A stretch of DNA of 64,000 bases from Acidobacteria bacterium UBA7540 (GCA_002478145.1 DLMI01000018.1:64033-128032); one strand, 5' to 3'; positions 53,902-62,990 are shown, counted from the first letter of the stretch. The notes: generated by a model from the sequence alone, not told the origin. Numbers and translations are program-made.

Positions 53902-55260
53902 TCATTGGTTTTCCAAGACGACCAGGAGTTCGACCTGCGGGCTGGGGATGTCTCCCGGAATGTAAATCCCGACGCGGCGGGTTTGAACAATATGATCCCA
54001 GCAAGGACCCGTCCTGCTGATGGCGAAGTATTGACTTTCCACTCGCGCGGATACCGCCGAGGGAGGTACGGACATGTGCGTGAGCGCCATGCCAGGCAGT
54101 GCTCTTTTGACCAGTTGTGGCACAAACTGAGCGGAACAAACTTTGACCAGTTGTATCGTCCTGGTAATCACTTCTGCGTCACCGATGGCCGAGTGAACGG
54201 AGAGGAGCCAGCGGGCCCGGTCCAAGCAGCGTTGATCGGTGACATCGCCCTCGTAGAAGTAATTGGCGACGGAGCGGAGCGGAATGGGAATGCAATTCGA
54301 CGGCGCCAGCAACTCGAGGTGCGCCCGGATGTGCCTTTCGATGTCTGCAAAGCACTTGTCGAGTGCGAGGTGATTGTAAAGTGGAAGATTCGAGGGGTGG
54401 GAGTCCAAGGCGAAAGTGCAAAGCGCACCCCCCAGTCGGAGGAGCTCTGTGAAGAGCTCGGCAGGGTGCCCGCTTTGTGAAACGAACATATGACGCAGCG
54501 GGCCCAGACTGGAGTTTATGGCGTGCAGGAACCAGAAGCGGCTGACCTCTTGAGCCGAAAGCCCCGTCTGAAACTTCCCGCGCCCCCGATTATCAAGGGA
54601 AACCGTCGCGCTCTTCTCCTGAAGAATGTCGATCAGGCGGCGGGTCATCATCATCAGTGTTTGACTGGCGCTGATCTGGAGGCAGGGCGGGATGAAGCCT
54701 TCGTCGTAAACGTAGTTGCCCGATCCGTCTCTTTTGATGCGTCCGATCGGCAAGGTCTGCAATTCCCCGGCATCCTCCGTATCCAGGAGCAGTCGTATGT
54801 TCTTTCGTCCCAGTTTGAGCGGCTTCTCATCCAGGCCGGTATTCTCATCAGGAAGGATTTTTTCTTCGGCAATATACCTCGTCCGCCCTTTGTCTTGCTC
54901 ATCGGGAAAAGAGCAATTCGCAGCCCCAAGCCTGTGTGGCGGGACCGTCAGGAGCACCGTCAGGTTCTCGCGAATGGGCGGGAAAAGGTCGCTAATATTG
55001 CGCGGCGAGGGAACGGGATCACTCTCCGGAATATTGAAGGTGAGCCCGTCCTGAAAAATGCCGCGTGCATGCACTAGGGCTACCGTGCCGTTGCGAAGAG
55101 CTTCCCCATCCAGTTCGAGCCCGACCAGTCCATAGGGCTCAAACCATAAGTTCGAGATCTCGAAATGCGTGACTTCTTCGAAAAAGCGACCCTGCACTTG
55201 AAAGTGGTGCGGCCCCAGATACATGCCCTCCGACCACACAACCTTGGAAAGTTGCTTCAT
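53902..55260 (-). CDS. tssK: T6SS baseplate protein TssK, copy 1
   Basis: The protein has 452 residues, the normal length. The N-terminus KVVWSEGMYLGPHHFQVQGR, the central LMMMTRRLIDILQEKS region and the C-terminal ALPGMALTHMSVPPSAVSAR and WDHIVQTRRVGIYIPGDIP match TssK. TssK trimers connect the TssEFG wedge to TssL and TssM. The gene heads the minus-strand set tssK-tssL-tssM. It diverges from the proline-rich repeat protein at 55758. A second, clearly different TssK lies at 58217. Confidence 0.94.
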   Translation of the reverse strand: MKQLSKVVWSEGMYLGPHHFQVQGRFFEEVTHFEISNLWFEPYGLVGLELDGEALRNGTVALVHARGIFQDGLTFNIPESDPVPSPRNISDLFPPIRENLTVLLTVPPHRLGAANCSFPDEQDKGRTRYIAEEKILPDENTGLDEKPLKLGRKNIRLLLDTEDAGELQTLPIGRIKRDGSGNYVYDEGFIPPCLQISASQTLMMMTRRLIDILQEKSATVSLDNRGRGKFQTGLSAQEVSRFWFLHAINSSLGPLRHMFVSQSGHPAELFTELLRLGGALCTFALDSHPSNLPLYNHLALDKCFADIERHIRAHLELLAPSNCIPIPLRSVANYFYEGDVTDQRCLDRARWLLSVHSAIGDAEVITRTIQLVKVCSAQFVPQLVKRALPGMALTHMSVPPSAVSARVESQYFAISRTGPCWDHIVQTRRVGIYIPGDIPSPQVELLVVLENQ

Positions 55261-55702
55261 AGAGTTGATCCGATAGCTCTAAGATTTCCTTTATCTTTGC
55301 CTGCCGCAGCCCAAACGACTACCTAAAGTCTTCTCCGCTGCTTTGCGGGTTCGTTTCCTCAAGCCCGAGTGGCAGCCCCGTTTCGAGACCATCAATCACC
55401 GTTCCTCGTGGCAGGAGGAACGGAGTGCCGCCTGGAGGTGAGCATAACATAAATTAAGCTTGGCTTCATGCTGGCTGCAACGTTAATATTACAACATCTC
55501 AGGTCAAGGCAGAACTCTTTCGCGATTGCGTGCCCATGATGCAGGAGATGCGGATCACAATTCTGACTCATGAATTGGCCCCTTCCGTTTCCTTACGGCT
55601 TGCAGCCAACTCCTTACTGCCTTCCGTTCTTGAAGAGCTGCAAGTCTCCTGCCACCTTGCCCCTGAAACCTGACACCTGTCTTTTCGGCGGAGTTGCTAA
55701 GG
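55261..55702. other. Divergent regulatory region between tssK and the repeat protein
   Basis: No gene is supported. A hairpin or operator-like inverted repeat lies at 55399-55423: CCGTTCCT, 9-base spacer, AGGAACGG. AT-rich DNA follows from 55440. The rightward promoter is at 55703-55731. Confidence 0.5.
55399..55423. promoter_or_regulatory. Inverted repeat in the tssK leader region
   Basis: CCGTTCCT (55399-55406) and AGGAACGG (55416-55423) are perfect 8-base arms with a 9-base spacer. It lies 139 bases upstream of the tssK start. It could be an operator or an mRNA hairpin; no known regulator site is recognised. Confidence 0.35.
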
Positions 55703-55731
55703 TTGTACAACTAATTTCATGATAATATAAA
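55703..55731 (+). promoter_or_regulatory. Sigma70-type promoter of the repeat-protein gene
   Basis: TTGTAC (55703-55708) and TATAAA (55726-55731) are 17 bases apart. The -10 matches at five of six positions. The start codon at 55758 lies 27 bases beyond the -10. Confidence 0.5.
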
Positions 55732-55757
55732 TATCAAACGAAGATGGTGGATCAGCC

Positions 55758-57734
55758 ATGGATTTTCAGGGAAGATACCAGATTCTGGAAATGCTGAGTG
55801 ACGGGGAAGCGAGGACCTTCAAGGCGCTCCAGACTTCGTCCGGCCGCATCGTACTCCTACACCAACTTTGGGAGGAGCGGACTCCTCCCAATCAGCCTGA
55901 TTTGGCCTCACTGGTTTTCGGGTTCCTCCGACGCGCGACTGCCGAAGAAATGAAGAGTTTGGTCGACATGGGCGAAGAGGCGAACCGCGTGTTCGTCGTG
56001 ACCGAGGATCTGCCTGAGTGTCAGGACCTTCGACAATGGCTCCAATCAGCGCCAGGGACGCTGGGAACGGCAGGGAAGGCGAGTGTGCCCAAATCTGCTC
56101 CAAGTGGTGATTCCAGCGCAATCGCAGCAACCAGGGGCTTGGTCTCGCACGCAAGGCAAGAGGATTTGGCTTCGCCTGGACCCACGCAGCTTTTCACAAC
56201 CCCGAAAGTTATTGCCGACCAGACGTTATCTGCATCTGAAGAAAAACCTGCGAGCACCCCGACAACACATCCAGAACCTGCCGTTGAACCGGGGACTTTT
56301 GCGAGCCCTGCCAAACTCGCGGGAGACTTAGGAGGGCTCTCAGAAGGCGAGGTTTTGAAGGCAGCGGAGCCCCCAGTTGCGCCACCTCCACCCTCGAGGG
56401 AAAGGGGTGAGGTCAGCGAGTTCACAAGGGCCTTCTTCGGCAAGGACATGCCGGCGCCGAAGGCGGCTAGGCCCGTTTCCTCCCCACCTGAAAAGCCGAG
56501 CGCACCCCCAGCCCGGACCGCGGAAAAGCCTCCCGACCGCCAGCTTCCGGCTGGCTTCGAAGTGGTTTTCGAGAGCCGCAAACAGCAGCCTCGCGTTCCC
56601 GCACCGCCGGCACGTAAGGAGCCTCTACCGCCTCCGCCCCCCGCGCCGGGTCGTGAGGAAGGGGCGCCGGGAGAATTTACACGAATCTTCTATGGTCGGG
56701 ACGAATCGAAGGGCATACCACCCAGCCCTGAACCCGCCGCCGAGAGAACGCGCTTGCCTTCTCTAGCCCCTGCCCAACCATCTCAATCCGAGGGTTCTCG
56801 GGAATTCACGAGACTCTTCAAGGCTGCGCATGTGAAGGAGCCGCCACCTGCTGCGCCCTCTGTCGAGGCCAAGCCGACCCGTGAGCGTCCGCCTCAATCT
56901 CCCCCACCTCCACCCTCTGCCGTGGAATCTGAAGGTCCGGGTGAGTTCACGCGAATGTTCCACGCTGGCCCGCAGCCGACCCGGCCAGCGGGACCTTCGA
57001 TCCCCACCAGTTCGCCCAGGCCGCTGGTTCCATTGTCCGGTTCCTCGAGCCAGCAAGGTCCCGGGGAATTGACGCAATTGATTCAGGGGTACCAGCCGCA
57101 GAAGAGTGGACCGACACTTCCAGTGGTCCAGCGACCCGAACCAGTGGCCCCGCCTCCGCCCCCGGCGGCCGATAAAGCAAAACCTGGCGCATTCACCCTG
57201 ATCTTCCAGCGGCCGTCTGAACCGACAACCCCGCCGCCTCCTGCTGTACTGTCACCACCGGTTGTACAAACTCCACCGACTGCCCCGCAATCACCCGAGG
57301 AGGATGAGTACATGCGCATGTTTGAGCTTCCCGGTGGAGGTGCAGGCGCGCCACCGCAGGGTGCTCCGCAGGCGCCACCTCCGGCAGTACCACAACCGGC
57401 CGCAGGGCGTGCCGCGCCGGTGATCCCCATGGTGTCTGTTTCGCCTCCTGTGGCTCCCAGCATGCCCTACGTTCAACCACCTGTGGTGCCTCAGCCGCAA
57501 CCATACCAGATACCCGCCCCGCAGTTTCAACAGCCTGCCGTGCCTTCCCCATTCGTTACGCCTCCACAACCTGTGATGCCGCAGATGCAGCCGATGGCCG
57601 TTCCCGTGCCCGTGGCGCCTCAGGTAGCGCCCCCCCAAAGCGGCAAGAGCAAATTCCTTGTACCGCTCATCATTTTGGGAGGACTGTTCTTGATTGCGGT
57701 GGTATTGATTCTTTTCTTTGCTCTTAAACACTAG
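55758..57734 (+). CDS. Tail-anchored proline-rich protein with degenerate kinase N-lobe and EFTRxF repeats
   Basis: The protein has 658 residues. Residues ~5-97 read like the N-lobe of a Hanks kinase (GRYQILEML, TFKALQTSSGRIVLLHQL, VFVVTEDLPECQDLRQWL). The glycine loop is lost (SDGEART), the catalytic Lys is replaced (LLHQL), and no C-lobe follows, so it cannot be an active kinase. The rest is Pro-rich and probably disordered. It carries seven spaced motifs: EFTRAF (221), EFTRIF (306), EFTRLF (349), EFTRMF (396), ELTQLI (437), AFTLIF (478), EYMRMF (517). A single C-terminal membrane span (~632-656) leaves two residues outside, a tail anchor. It diverges from tssK copy 1 and converges on copy 2. 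A scaffold role in the T6SS membrane or baseplate region is inferred. Confidence 0.8.
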   Translation: MDFQGRYQILEMLSDGEARTFKALQTSSGRIVLLHQLWEERTPPNQPDLASLVFGFLRRATAEEMKSLVDMGEEANRVFVVTEDLPECQDLRQWLQSAPGTLGTAGKASVPKSAPSGDSSAIAATRGLVSHARQEDLASPGPTQLFTTPKVIADQTLSASEEKPASTPTTHPEPAVEPGTFASPAKLAGDLGGLSEGEVLKAAEPPVAPPPPSRERGEVSEFTRAFFGKDMPAPKAARPVSSPPEKPSAPPARTAEKPPDRQLPAGFEVVFESRKQQPRVPAPPARKEPLPPPPPAPGREEGAPGEFTRIFYGRDESKGIPPSPEPAAERTRLPSLAPAQPSQSEGSREFTRLFKAAHVKEPPPAAPSVEAKPTRERPPQSPPPPPSAVESEGPGEFTRMFHAGPQPTRPAGPSIPTSSPRPLVPLSGSSSQQGPGELTQLIQGYQPQKSGPTLPVVQRPEPVAPPPPPAADKAKPGAFTLIFQRPSEPTTPPPPAVLSPPVVQTPPTAPQSPEEDEYMRMFELPGGGAGAPPQGAPQAPPPAVPQPAAGRAAPVIPMVSVSPPVAPSMPYVQPPVVPQPQPYQIPAPQFQQPAVPSPFVTPPQPVMPQMQPMAVPVPVAPQVAPPQSGKSKFLVPLIILGGLFLIAVVLILFFALKH

Positions 57735-58216
57735 CCAAACGGATTTGAAATTCTCCGCCCTCCTGAGGCAGTCGAGGGTCGAGAGTCGAAAGTCGAAAAG
57801 CGCGATACCGCGAGAATGTGTGCGACAACCCGCGCAGAGTTTGGCGGTAAGGATTTAACCCGCATTTCTCACCACGGGTCCGGAAGGGCGGGGCTTCAGC
57901 CCCGCCGTCACAAGGCCTTCCTGATTATTGCAGTGTCCCGTGCCCCGCGCAGTCCCGCAGGCGCGGGACTGCGCGGGGCACGGGACCAACAGAGGGGGAG
58001 AGCCGCGATTTCGGCGGGGCTGAAGCCCCGCCCTTTCGGCAGTCCCCTAAGAGCGTCCAAACGTGGTGACAAATCCGGGCTAACTGGCCAAGGGCTCCGG
58101 CCTTTATATCCTGGCGGCGAGAAGCCAGGAGAGTGATCTCAGCCGTCAGCCCTCAGCAAGAGCACCCCATTCTTGTAACTGAAAGCTGATGGCTGACGGC
58201 TGCCTTAACGGCAGAA
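57735..58216. other. Intergenic region with large perfect palindromes
   Basis: It holds the nested element at 57885-58034 and a smaller inverted repeat, CAGCCGTCAGCCCTCAGC (58140-58157) against GCTGATGGCTGACGGCTG (58185-58202). No gene is supported. Confidence 0.6.
57885..58034. repeat. 150-bp element with nested perfect inverted repeats
   Basis: The outer arms (57885-57907 and 58012-58034) are exact 23-base reverse complements and each is palindromic (GGCGGGGCTTCAGCCCCGCC). The inner stem (57935-57958 and 57963-57986) is a perfect 24 bp with a 4-base loop. It would extrude or transcribe into an extremely stable cruciform or hairpin. No coding capacity. Confidence 0.85.
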
Positions 58217-59572
58217 TCACTCGGCTTGAGGCAGGAGAATGATGAGTTCGAGCTGCGGGTTCGCAATCTCGCCGGGAACATATGCGGCGAAGTTTCGAGC
58301 ACGCCCCACGGCATCCCAGCAAACTCCGGCCTGATTCAGGCTGAAATATTGATAGTTCATCTTAATGGGAATCGAGCCCGGAGGAGAAGGGACGTGCGTT
58401 AATTGTAAGCCGGGAAGAGCCTGGCGAATGAGTGTTTCAATATGCGTGGCGGAACAAACCTTGACGAGTTGAGGCACCCTCTTGAGAAGGTCTGCCTCGC
58501 TCAAGTCCGCACTGATGGCCAAGTACATGCGCGTATTCACGAGGTATTTGTCGTTCGCAAGCGCCGTGGAATAAATTGAGGGCTGGGTGAGTTTTAATGG
58601 CAATGAAACGAAGTTGCTGGGCACAACCGTCTCGAGGAGCGTCCGCAGCTTCTCGTCGAGGTCGGAAAAGCAGGCGCCCAGGTTATCGTGGTCGTAAAGG
58701 GGGAGATCGCGAGGCTGTAACGTGGTCGAAAAGGTTGTGAGCGATGCCGCCAGGGCAAGCATCGTTGTGTACAAACCCTCCGGATGGCCTTTCTTGGATT
58801 CAAAAATGTGGCGCATGATGGGGAAATAGCTGTTTGCCGTATAAAGCAGCCAGAAGTTGGCAATGTCAGACGCCGTAAAATCCGCCAGGCTCTGGTTCTT
58901 CTGCCTGCGCGTTCCCGAAAGGGTGCTGCCCTTGGCAGCCAGGATCTCAACCAGCCGGCGCAAAATCGCCACCAGATACTCGCTCGCCGAGATATCGAGC
59001 AACGGTGGAATAAACAGCGGATCTAACTGGTAAGTGCCGGCCGCGGTCTTTTTCACACGAGCCATACGCAAACAAGTACTGCCCTGAAGGGGTTCTCCCT
59101 CCACAAGTAGCCGCAGGTTCTTCCTGGCAATTTGAACTGGTCTTTCCGCCAGTCCGGTGTTCTCGTCGCGCGTGAGAGCAATTTCGGCTTGGTAGCGAGT
59201 ATCTCCATTTTTCTGCGCCACGGAAACATTGAAGCCGCGATCATGGTACTGAGGAACTGCAAGGAAGACCTCAAGGGCACTCTGATCGGGACCAAAGGAC
59301 TGCTCAATCGGCCTTGCTCCCGGGGCGGCATCCGAGTCAGGAATCTCAAATGCCAAGCCATCGGGAAACAGCCCCACCGCGCGCGAAAGCGATAAGCTGC
59401 CGGCGGAAAGAGCCTCATGGTCAATCTGCAGCTCTGCAAAGCCCCAGGGGCAGAACTTCAAGGCACTTAACTTGAACTCCAAAACATTTTCGAAAAATCG
59501 GTCCTGGAGTTGCAGATGCTGGGGCGTGAGGAAGGTCCCCTTGGCCCAGATCACCGGTTGGAGTCGCCTCAT
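58217..59572 (-). CDS. tssK: T6SS baseplate protein TssK, copy 2
   Basis: The protein has 451 residues from the ATG at 59572. TssK features are present along its full length: QPVIWAKGTFLTPQHLQLQD at the start, SASEYLVAILRRLVEILAAK, and VPQLVKVCSATHIETLIRQA, then LPGLQLTHVPSPPGSIPIKM near the end. It differs from copy 1 at most positions outside these motifs, so it is an old paralogue and not a recent duplication. It is transcribed on its own on the minus strand. It could serve an alternative baseplate or an accessory complex. No frameshift or truncation is seen. Confidence 0.9.
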   Translation of the reverse strand: MRRLQPVIWAKGTFLTPQHLQLQDRFFENVLEFKLSALKFCPWGFAELQIDHEALSAGSLSLSRAVGLFPDGLAFEIPDSDAAPGARPIEQSFGPDQSALEVFLAVPQYHDRGFNVSVAQKNGDTRYQAEIALTRDENTGLAERPVQIARKNLRLLVEGEPLQGSTCLRMARVKKTAAGTYQLDPLFIPPLLDISASEYLVAILRRLVEILAAKGSTLSGTRRQKNQSLADFTASDIANFWLLYTANSYFPIMRHIFESKKGHPEGLYTTMLALAASLTTFSTTLQPRDLPLYDHDNLGACFSDLDEKLRTLLETVVPSNFVSLPLKLTQPSIYSTALANDKYLVNTRMYLAISADLSEADLLKRVPQLVKVCSATHIETLIRQALPGLQLTHVPSPPGSIPIKMNYQYFSLNQAGVCWDAVGRARNFAAYVPGEIANPQLELIILLPQAE

Positions 59573-60398
59573 ACAGTACCAAGCTAGCAAGAGTTTGCAA
59601 TCAAAGTCAAACAGGAAATCGGCGGGGCGCCTGCTTCGGACGGCGCCGCTTTCGGAGCGAAATTGTCAGCGGTCCCGCCCGGGCGAGTCAGCTTTCAGCG
59701 CTCAGCTATCCCGCCGTGGCGAGTCAGCTTTCCGCGTCCCAGAAAACGGGTCTGGGTGCAGGGAAGTTTTGGATTTTGAATTCCGAGTACTGAGCATGCA
59801 TAGCCGAAAACGGCTATCCGTGATGTCAGAAACGGCCTGCCGCGAGGTGAGACCGAAGGGTAGGTTTTTCGTGCCCTGCAAGGGCACAAGATAGTAGCCG
59901 GGGGCAACGCCCCCGGAAGGCGCCACGATCGTTCCCCGACCCTGGAGGGGTCGTATTACCCTGAGCCGCGGGACGCAAGACCGGCGTGACGCCACCCGAA
60001 TTCGACCCTTTCAGGGTCGGACCTTGTTGGGGGCGCGTTTTCCGGGGGCGTTGCCCCCGGCTACTGTATCGATCCCCTCCGGGGATCAAGGATGGACAGT
60101 GGCGAGGACGTTCTGCGGGCGCAAAAACCAGGTAAAGCGCCTTCCGGTTCGCTCGGCCTGAATTGCTCAACTGAAACGACTAGTCCATCGAGTTTCTGGA
60201 GAGTTGCCTCTTCGCTTCTCACCGCAGCCTCCTGTCTTCTGACTTTTCCACGTGACTCGCCACTACTCTTGTCAGTCAATCGTACTAGGGAGTGCTCACA
60301 AAGGCTTGCAATTTCCAAGGTATCGTATAAACTGTAATTGTTCAGGGTCCTCCGTGAGTGAAAATTGAGGTTTTTGCGGTAGAGAGGGAATCGTAGGC
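59573..60398. other. Long intergenic region with inverted-repeat element
   Basis: It contains the element at 59892-60065 and two copies of GCGAGTCAGCTTT near 59682 and 59718. The remaining open frames are short, without ribosome binding sites. It separates tssK copy 2 from the phosphatase chimera. Confidence 0.5.
59892..60065. repeat. 174-bp element with perfect 26-bp terminal inverted repeats
   Basis: The arm at 59892-59917 (AGTAGCCGGGGGCAACGCCC and six more) is the exact reverse complement of 60040-60065. Each arm is itself palindromic. Inner hairpins use CGACCCT/AGGGTCG words. Same architecture as the elements at 30908, 39975 and 57885. Confidence 0.85.
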
Positions 60399-62990
60399 GT
60401 GGCGTTCTACTCCCCCCAACCCACCTCTGAGAACATCCAAGACGATGCAGGTGTCCGCCTTTGCGCTCATGTCGCCCCGCTCAACGATACGGGCCAAAAG
60501 CGGAAGAACAATGAAGACAGTCATCTGATCTTTCCGTTGGATGACAGTGTTGCCCCGCAAAACGGAGAGGAAAACGTCTTAGGATTGTCCCCTCCGGGTT
60601 TGCTGCTGGCCGTGGCAGACGGAATGGGCGGCCACATTGCAGGCGAGGTGGCAAGCCGGATGTGCGTTGAGAACCTGGCGAAGGAGATGACGGCGCAGTT
60701 CCTCGTGGCGGGAGCGACGGCGCCCGATTTGTCAGTGGCGCTCCGGAAGGCGGTCGAGGCGGCTCACCAGGGCGTTTATACCCACTCACAGCAGCATGCG
60801 CAAGGCTCGACCATGGGGACTACGTTGACTGCGGCGGTCTTGAATGGGAGTCGGGCTACCGTTGCGCAGGTCGGTGATTCTCGCGCTTATCTATTTCGTG
60901 GTGGGAGCCTGATTCTCTTAACGCAAGACCAGACCATTGGCAATTTGCTCCGCAGCCGCGGCGAAGATTCCGACCGTGTAAGCAGCCAGATCAAGGAAAT
61001 GCTAACGCAAGCCGTCGGCGCGCAGCCGGACATCGAAGTCATCATGAGCGCTGTCGACTTGGAGCCTGGCGATGTACTGTTGTTGTGCAGTGATGGCCTC
61101 TATAAGGCTGTTTCGGCATCTGGCATGGTGGAGCCTGAAGATCTTGCAATGGGCGTGATCTGGCCACTCCAAGGAGAACCGGCCGCTAAGCCGAAACCAG
61201 GGCTCAAGCCGAAGCCCAGGTCGATGCGCATGGCCCCGAAAGGGCTTTGGAGCGAGCCGCTGCTAACCGGCACGGTCCAACCGAACGCCTACCCTGCCAA
61301 GTGGGGGCCGAGCTTCACCTACGCCGATTGCTTCCACGATTATGTTGTTTACCCGACAGGTACGGCGGGCACTTCAGGCGCAGCAAGCATCTTCGCCTTC
61401 TACACTCTTTATACTAATTGCCCCAGCCAGGTGATTCCGTCCATCTATTGGGCCTTTAACACGGGCGGCACGGTATCAACTTCTCCAATAATCTCCTTAG
61501 ACGGCTCACAGGTAGCGTTCATTCAGCAGGTTAGCGGCGATTCAACAACAGCAAGCCTCGTTCTCCTGAAGCCGTTTTTAACGGTCCAGGGAAACATTTC
61601 TGACAACTCTGAGACTCTCACTGTTACGTCGGGAACCGTCACCTCGGCGGATGTAGGTATGCTGATTCTCGGTCAAGGCATAGGCCCTGGCACCACCGTC
61701 ACCGACGTCAGCGGGGACGGTTCCACCATTACAATGTCAGAGGGGGCCGCGAACGACATGACCGGAGTAACGCTCGCCTTAGCAGAGCCTGGGACGCTCA
61801 GCTCGCCTTGGTCCCTTACGAGTCAGGCGTCGGGCGCCGCTTATCAGGCCTGTGCGGCCCCTTGCATGCTCACCCTGCCCTTTTCCGGCGCCGTCAACGA
61901 CACGCTCTCAGCGCCGTTCTATGATTACACCAACGATGCGCTTTATGTCGGCGACGACAGCGGCAATCTTCACATGTTCACAGAGGTCTTTAATGGGACC
62001 CCAAGCGAGGTGACGACAAGCTCTTGGCCCGTTAGTCTGGGCGGTAAGGGCCTCGCGTCCCCTGTGTACGACCCCGTCTCTGGGAACGTTTTTGTGGGTG
62101 ACGTGGCAGGTTACCTTTATTCCGTGAGCTCAGCCGGGTCAGTTGCTAAGTCGGCCAATCTGGGGGATGTTATTATCGACGGCCCACTGGTTGATTCCTC
62201 TGCGGGGACGGTCTACGCCTTTGTCACCACAAATAACGATGCCAGTGGTCAGCCCGCCATTCCCGGTTATAACGCCGTGTTTCAATTTGCTACCAACTTC
62301 TCCAGCGGCAGCAACGGCAACGGGACCGCAACAGGCACAGAACTGGGGGCAGGCGGCGCGGGATATTATCTTCAATCAGGTACCTTCGACAATGTGTACT
62401 ACCTGACGTCGGGTTCCGCAGGGAACCTTTGGGTAGCAGGAAACACCGGCGCGACGGCCGGTCCAGGGAAGCTGTACCGGATACCAATCTCCATTTCTGG
62501 CATGGGGACCCCCGGTGTAGCCGTTGCGAGCCTCACCGGTAGCAGCCTACCTTCGTGGTCATCTCCCCTTGTCGAGTTCTGCAACAACGGTAAGAACCCG
62601 TGCAGCACCGACGGAACGAATACCATAGGGGGGGGAATAGACTATCTTTTCTTCAGCGTTAACAGTGGGGATTTAACAGTTACGAATAAATGTACCAACG
62701 GCGCTGGAAACGGCTGCGTTTTGGCCTATGATATTACCACTCCATCGAGCCCCGCCCTCTCCGGCAGCTTGAATGTTACAAATGTTGGTTCTAATGGCTG
62801 TTGGGCGACGGGTGGGTTGGTGATCGACAATTCCGATGACTACCAGCCGGCTAACCAAAACCAGGTTTACTTCATAGGTTTAAATGGCAACACCGCAGGT
62901 GGTCCTGGTGGTCCCACTAGTAAGGCCTGCACGAGCGTTAGTGGAAAAACCACTCTGGCCTGGCAGGCGTCGCAATCGGATTTACAATGA
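60399..62990 (+). CDS. PP2C-type phosphatase domain fused to a beta-propeller fragment (chimera)
   Basis: The protein has 863 residues from a GTG. Residues ~22-243 are a PP2C/Stp1-like Ser/Thr phosphatase: RKNNEDSHL, VADGMGGHIAGEVAS (D74), TMGTTLTAAV, QVGDSRAYLFR, LLLCSDGLYKAV (D232). The final PP2C segment with its metal-binding Asp (GG-x-DN) is missing. After ~250 the sequence changes to a beta-rich secreted-type protein (WSEPLLTGTVQPNAYPAKWG, ISLDGSQVAFIQQVSG, FYDYTNDALYVGDDSGNLHM) typical of exported propeller proteins of soil bacteria, but without a signal peptide. The join lies near 61130-61210. Either a genomic deletion or an assembly join produced it. The phosphatase is probably impaired. 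Confidence 0.75.
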   Translation: MAFYSPQPTSENIQDDAGVRLCAHVAPLNDTGQKRKNNEDSHLIFPLDDSVAPQNGEENVLGLSPPGLLLAVADGMGGHIAGEVASRMCVENLAKEMTAQFLVAGATAPDLSVALRKAVEAAHQGVYTHSQQHAQGSTMGTTLTAAVLNGSRATVAQVGDSRAYLFRGGSLILLTQDQTIGNLLRSRGEDSDRVSSQIKEMLTQAVGAQPDIEVIMSAVDLEPGDVLLLCSDGLYKAVSASGMVEPEDLAMGVIWPLQGEPAAKPKPGLKPKPRSMRMAPKGLWSEPLLTGTVQPNAYPAKWGPSFTYADCFHDYVVYPTGTAGTSGAASIFAFYTLYTNCPSQVIPSIYWAFNTGGTVSTSPIISLDGSQVAFIQQVSGDSTTASLVLLKPFLTVQGNISDNSETLTVTSGTVTSADVGMLILGQGIGPGTTVTDVSGDGSTITMSEGAANDMTGVTLALAEPGTLSSPWSLTSQASGAAYQACAAPCMLTLPFSGAVNDTLSAPFYDYTNDALYVGDDSGNLHMFTEVFNGTPSEVTTSSWPVSLGGKGLASPVYDPVSGNVFVGDVAGYLYSVSSAGSVAKSANLGDVIIDGPLVDSSAGTVYAFVTTNNDASGQPAIPGYNAVFQFATNFSSGSNGNGTATGTELGAGGAGYYLQSGTFDNVYYLTSGSAGNLWVAGNTGATAGPGKLYRIPISISGMGTPGVAVASLTGSSLPSWSSPLVEFCNNGKNPCSTDGTNTIGGGIDYLFFSVNSGDLTVTNKCTNGAGNGCVLAYDITTPSSPALSGSLNVTNVGSNGCWATGGLVIDNSDDYQPANQNQVYFIGLNGNTAGGPGGPTSKACTSVSGKTTLAWQASQSDLQ

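Noticed and set aside
58217..59572. TssK copy 2 as a pseudogene
   Set aside because: The frame is intact over the full family length and keeps the conserved ends.
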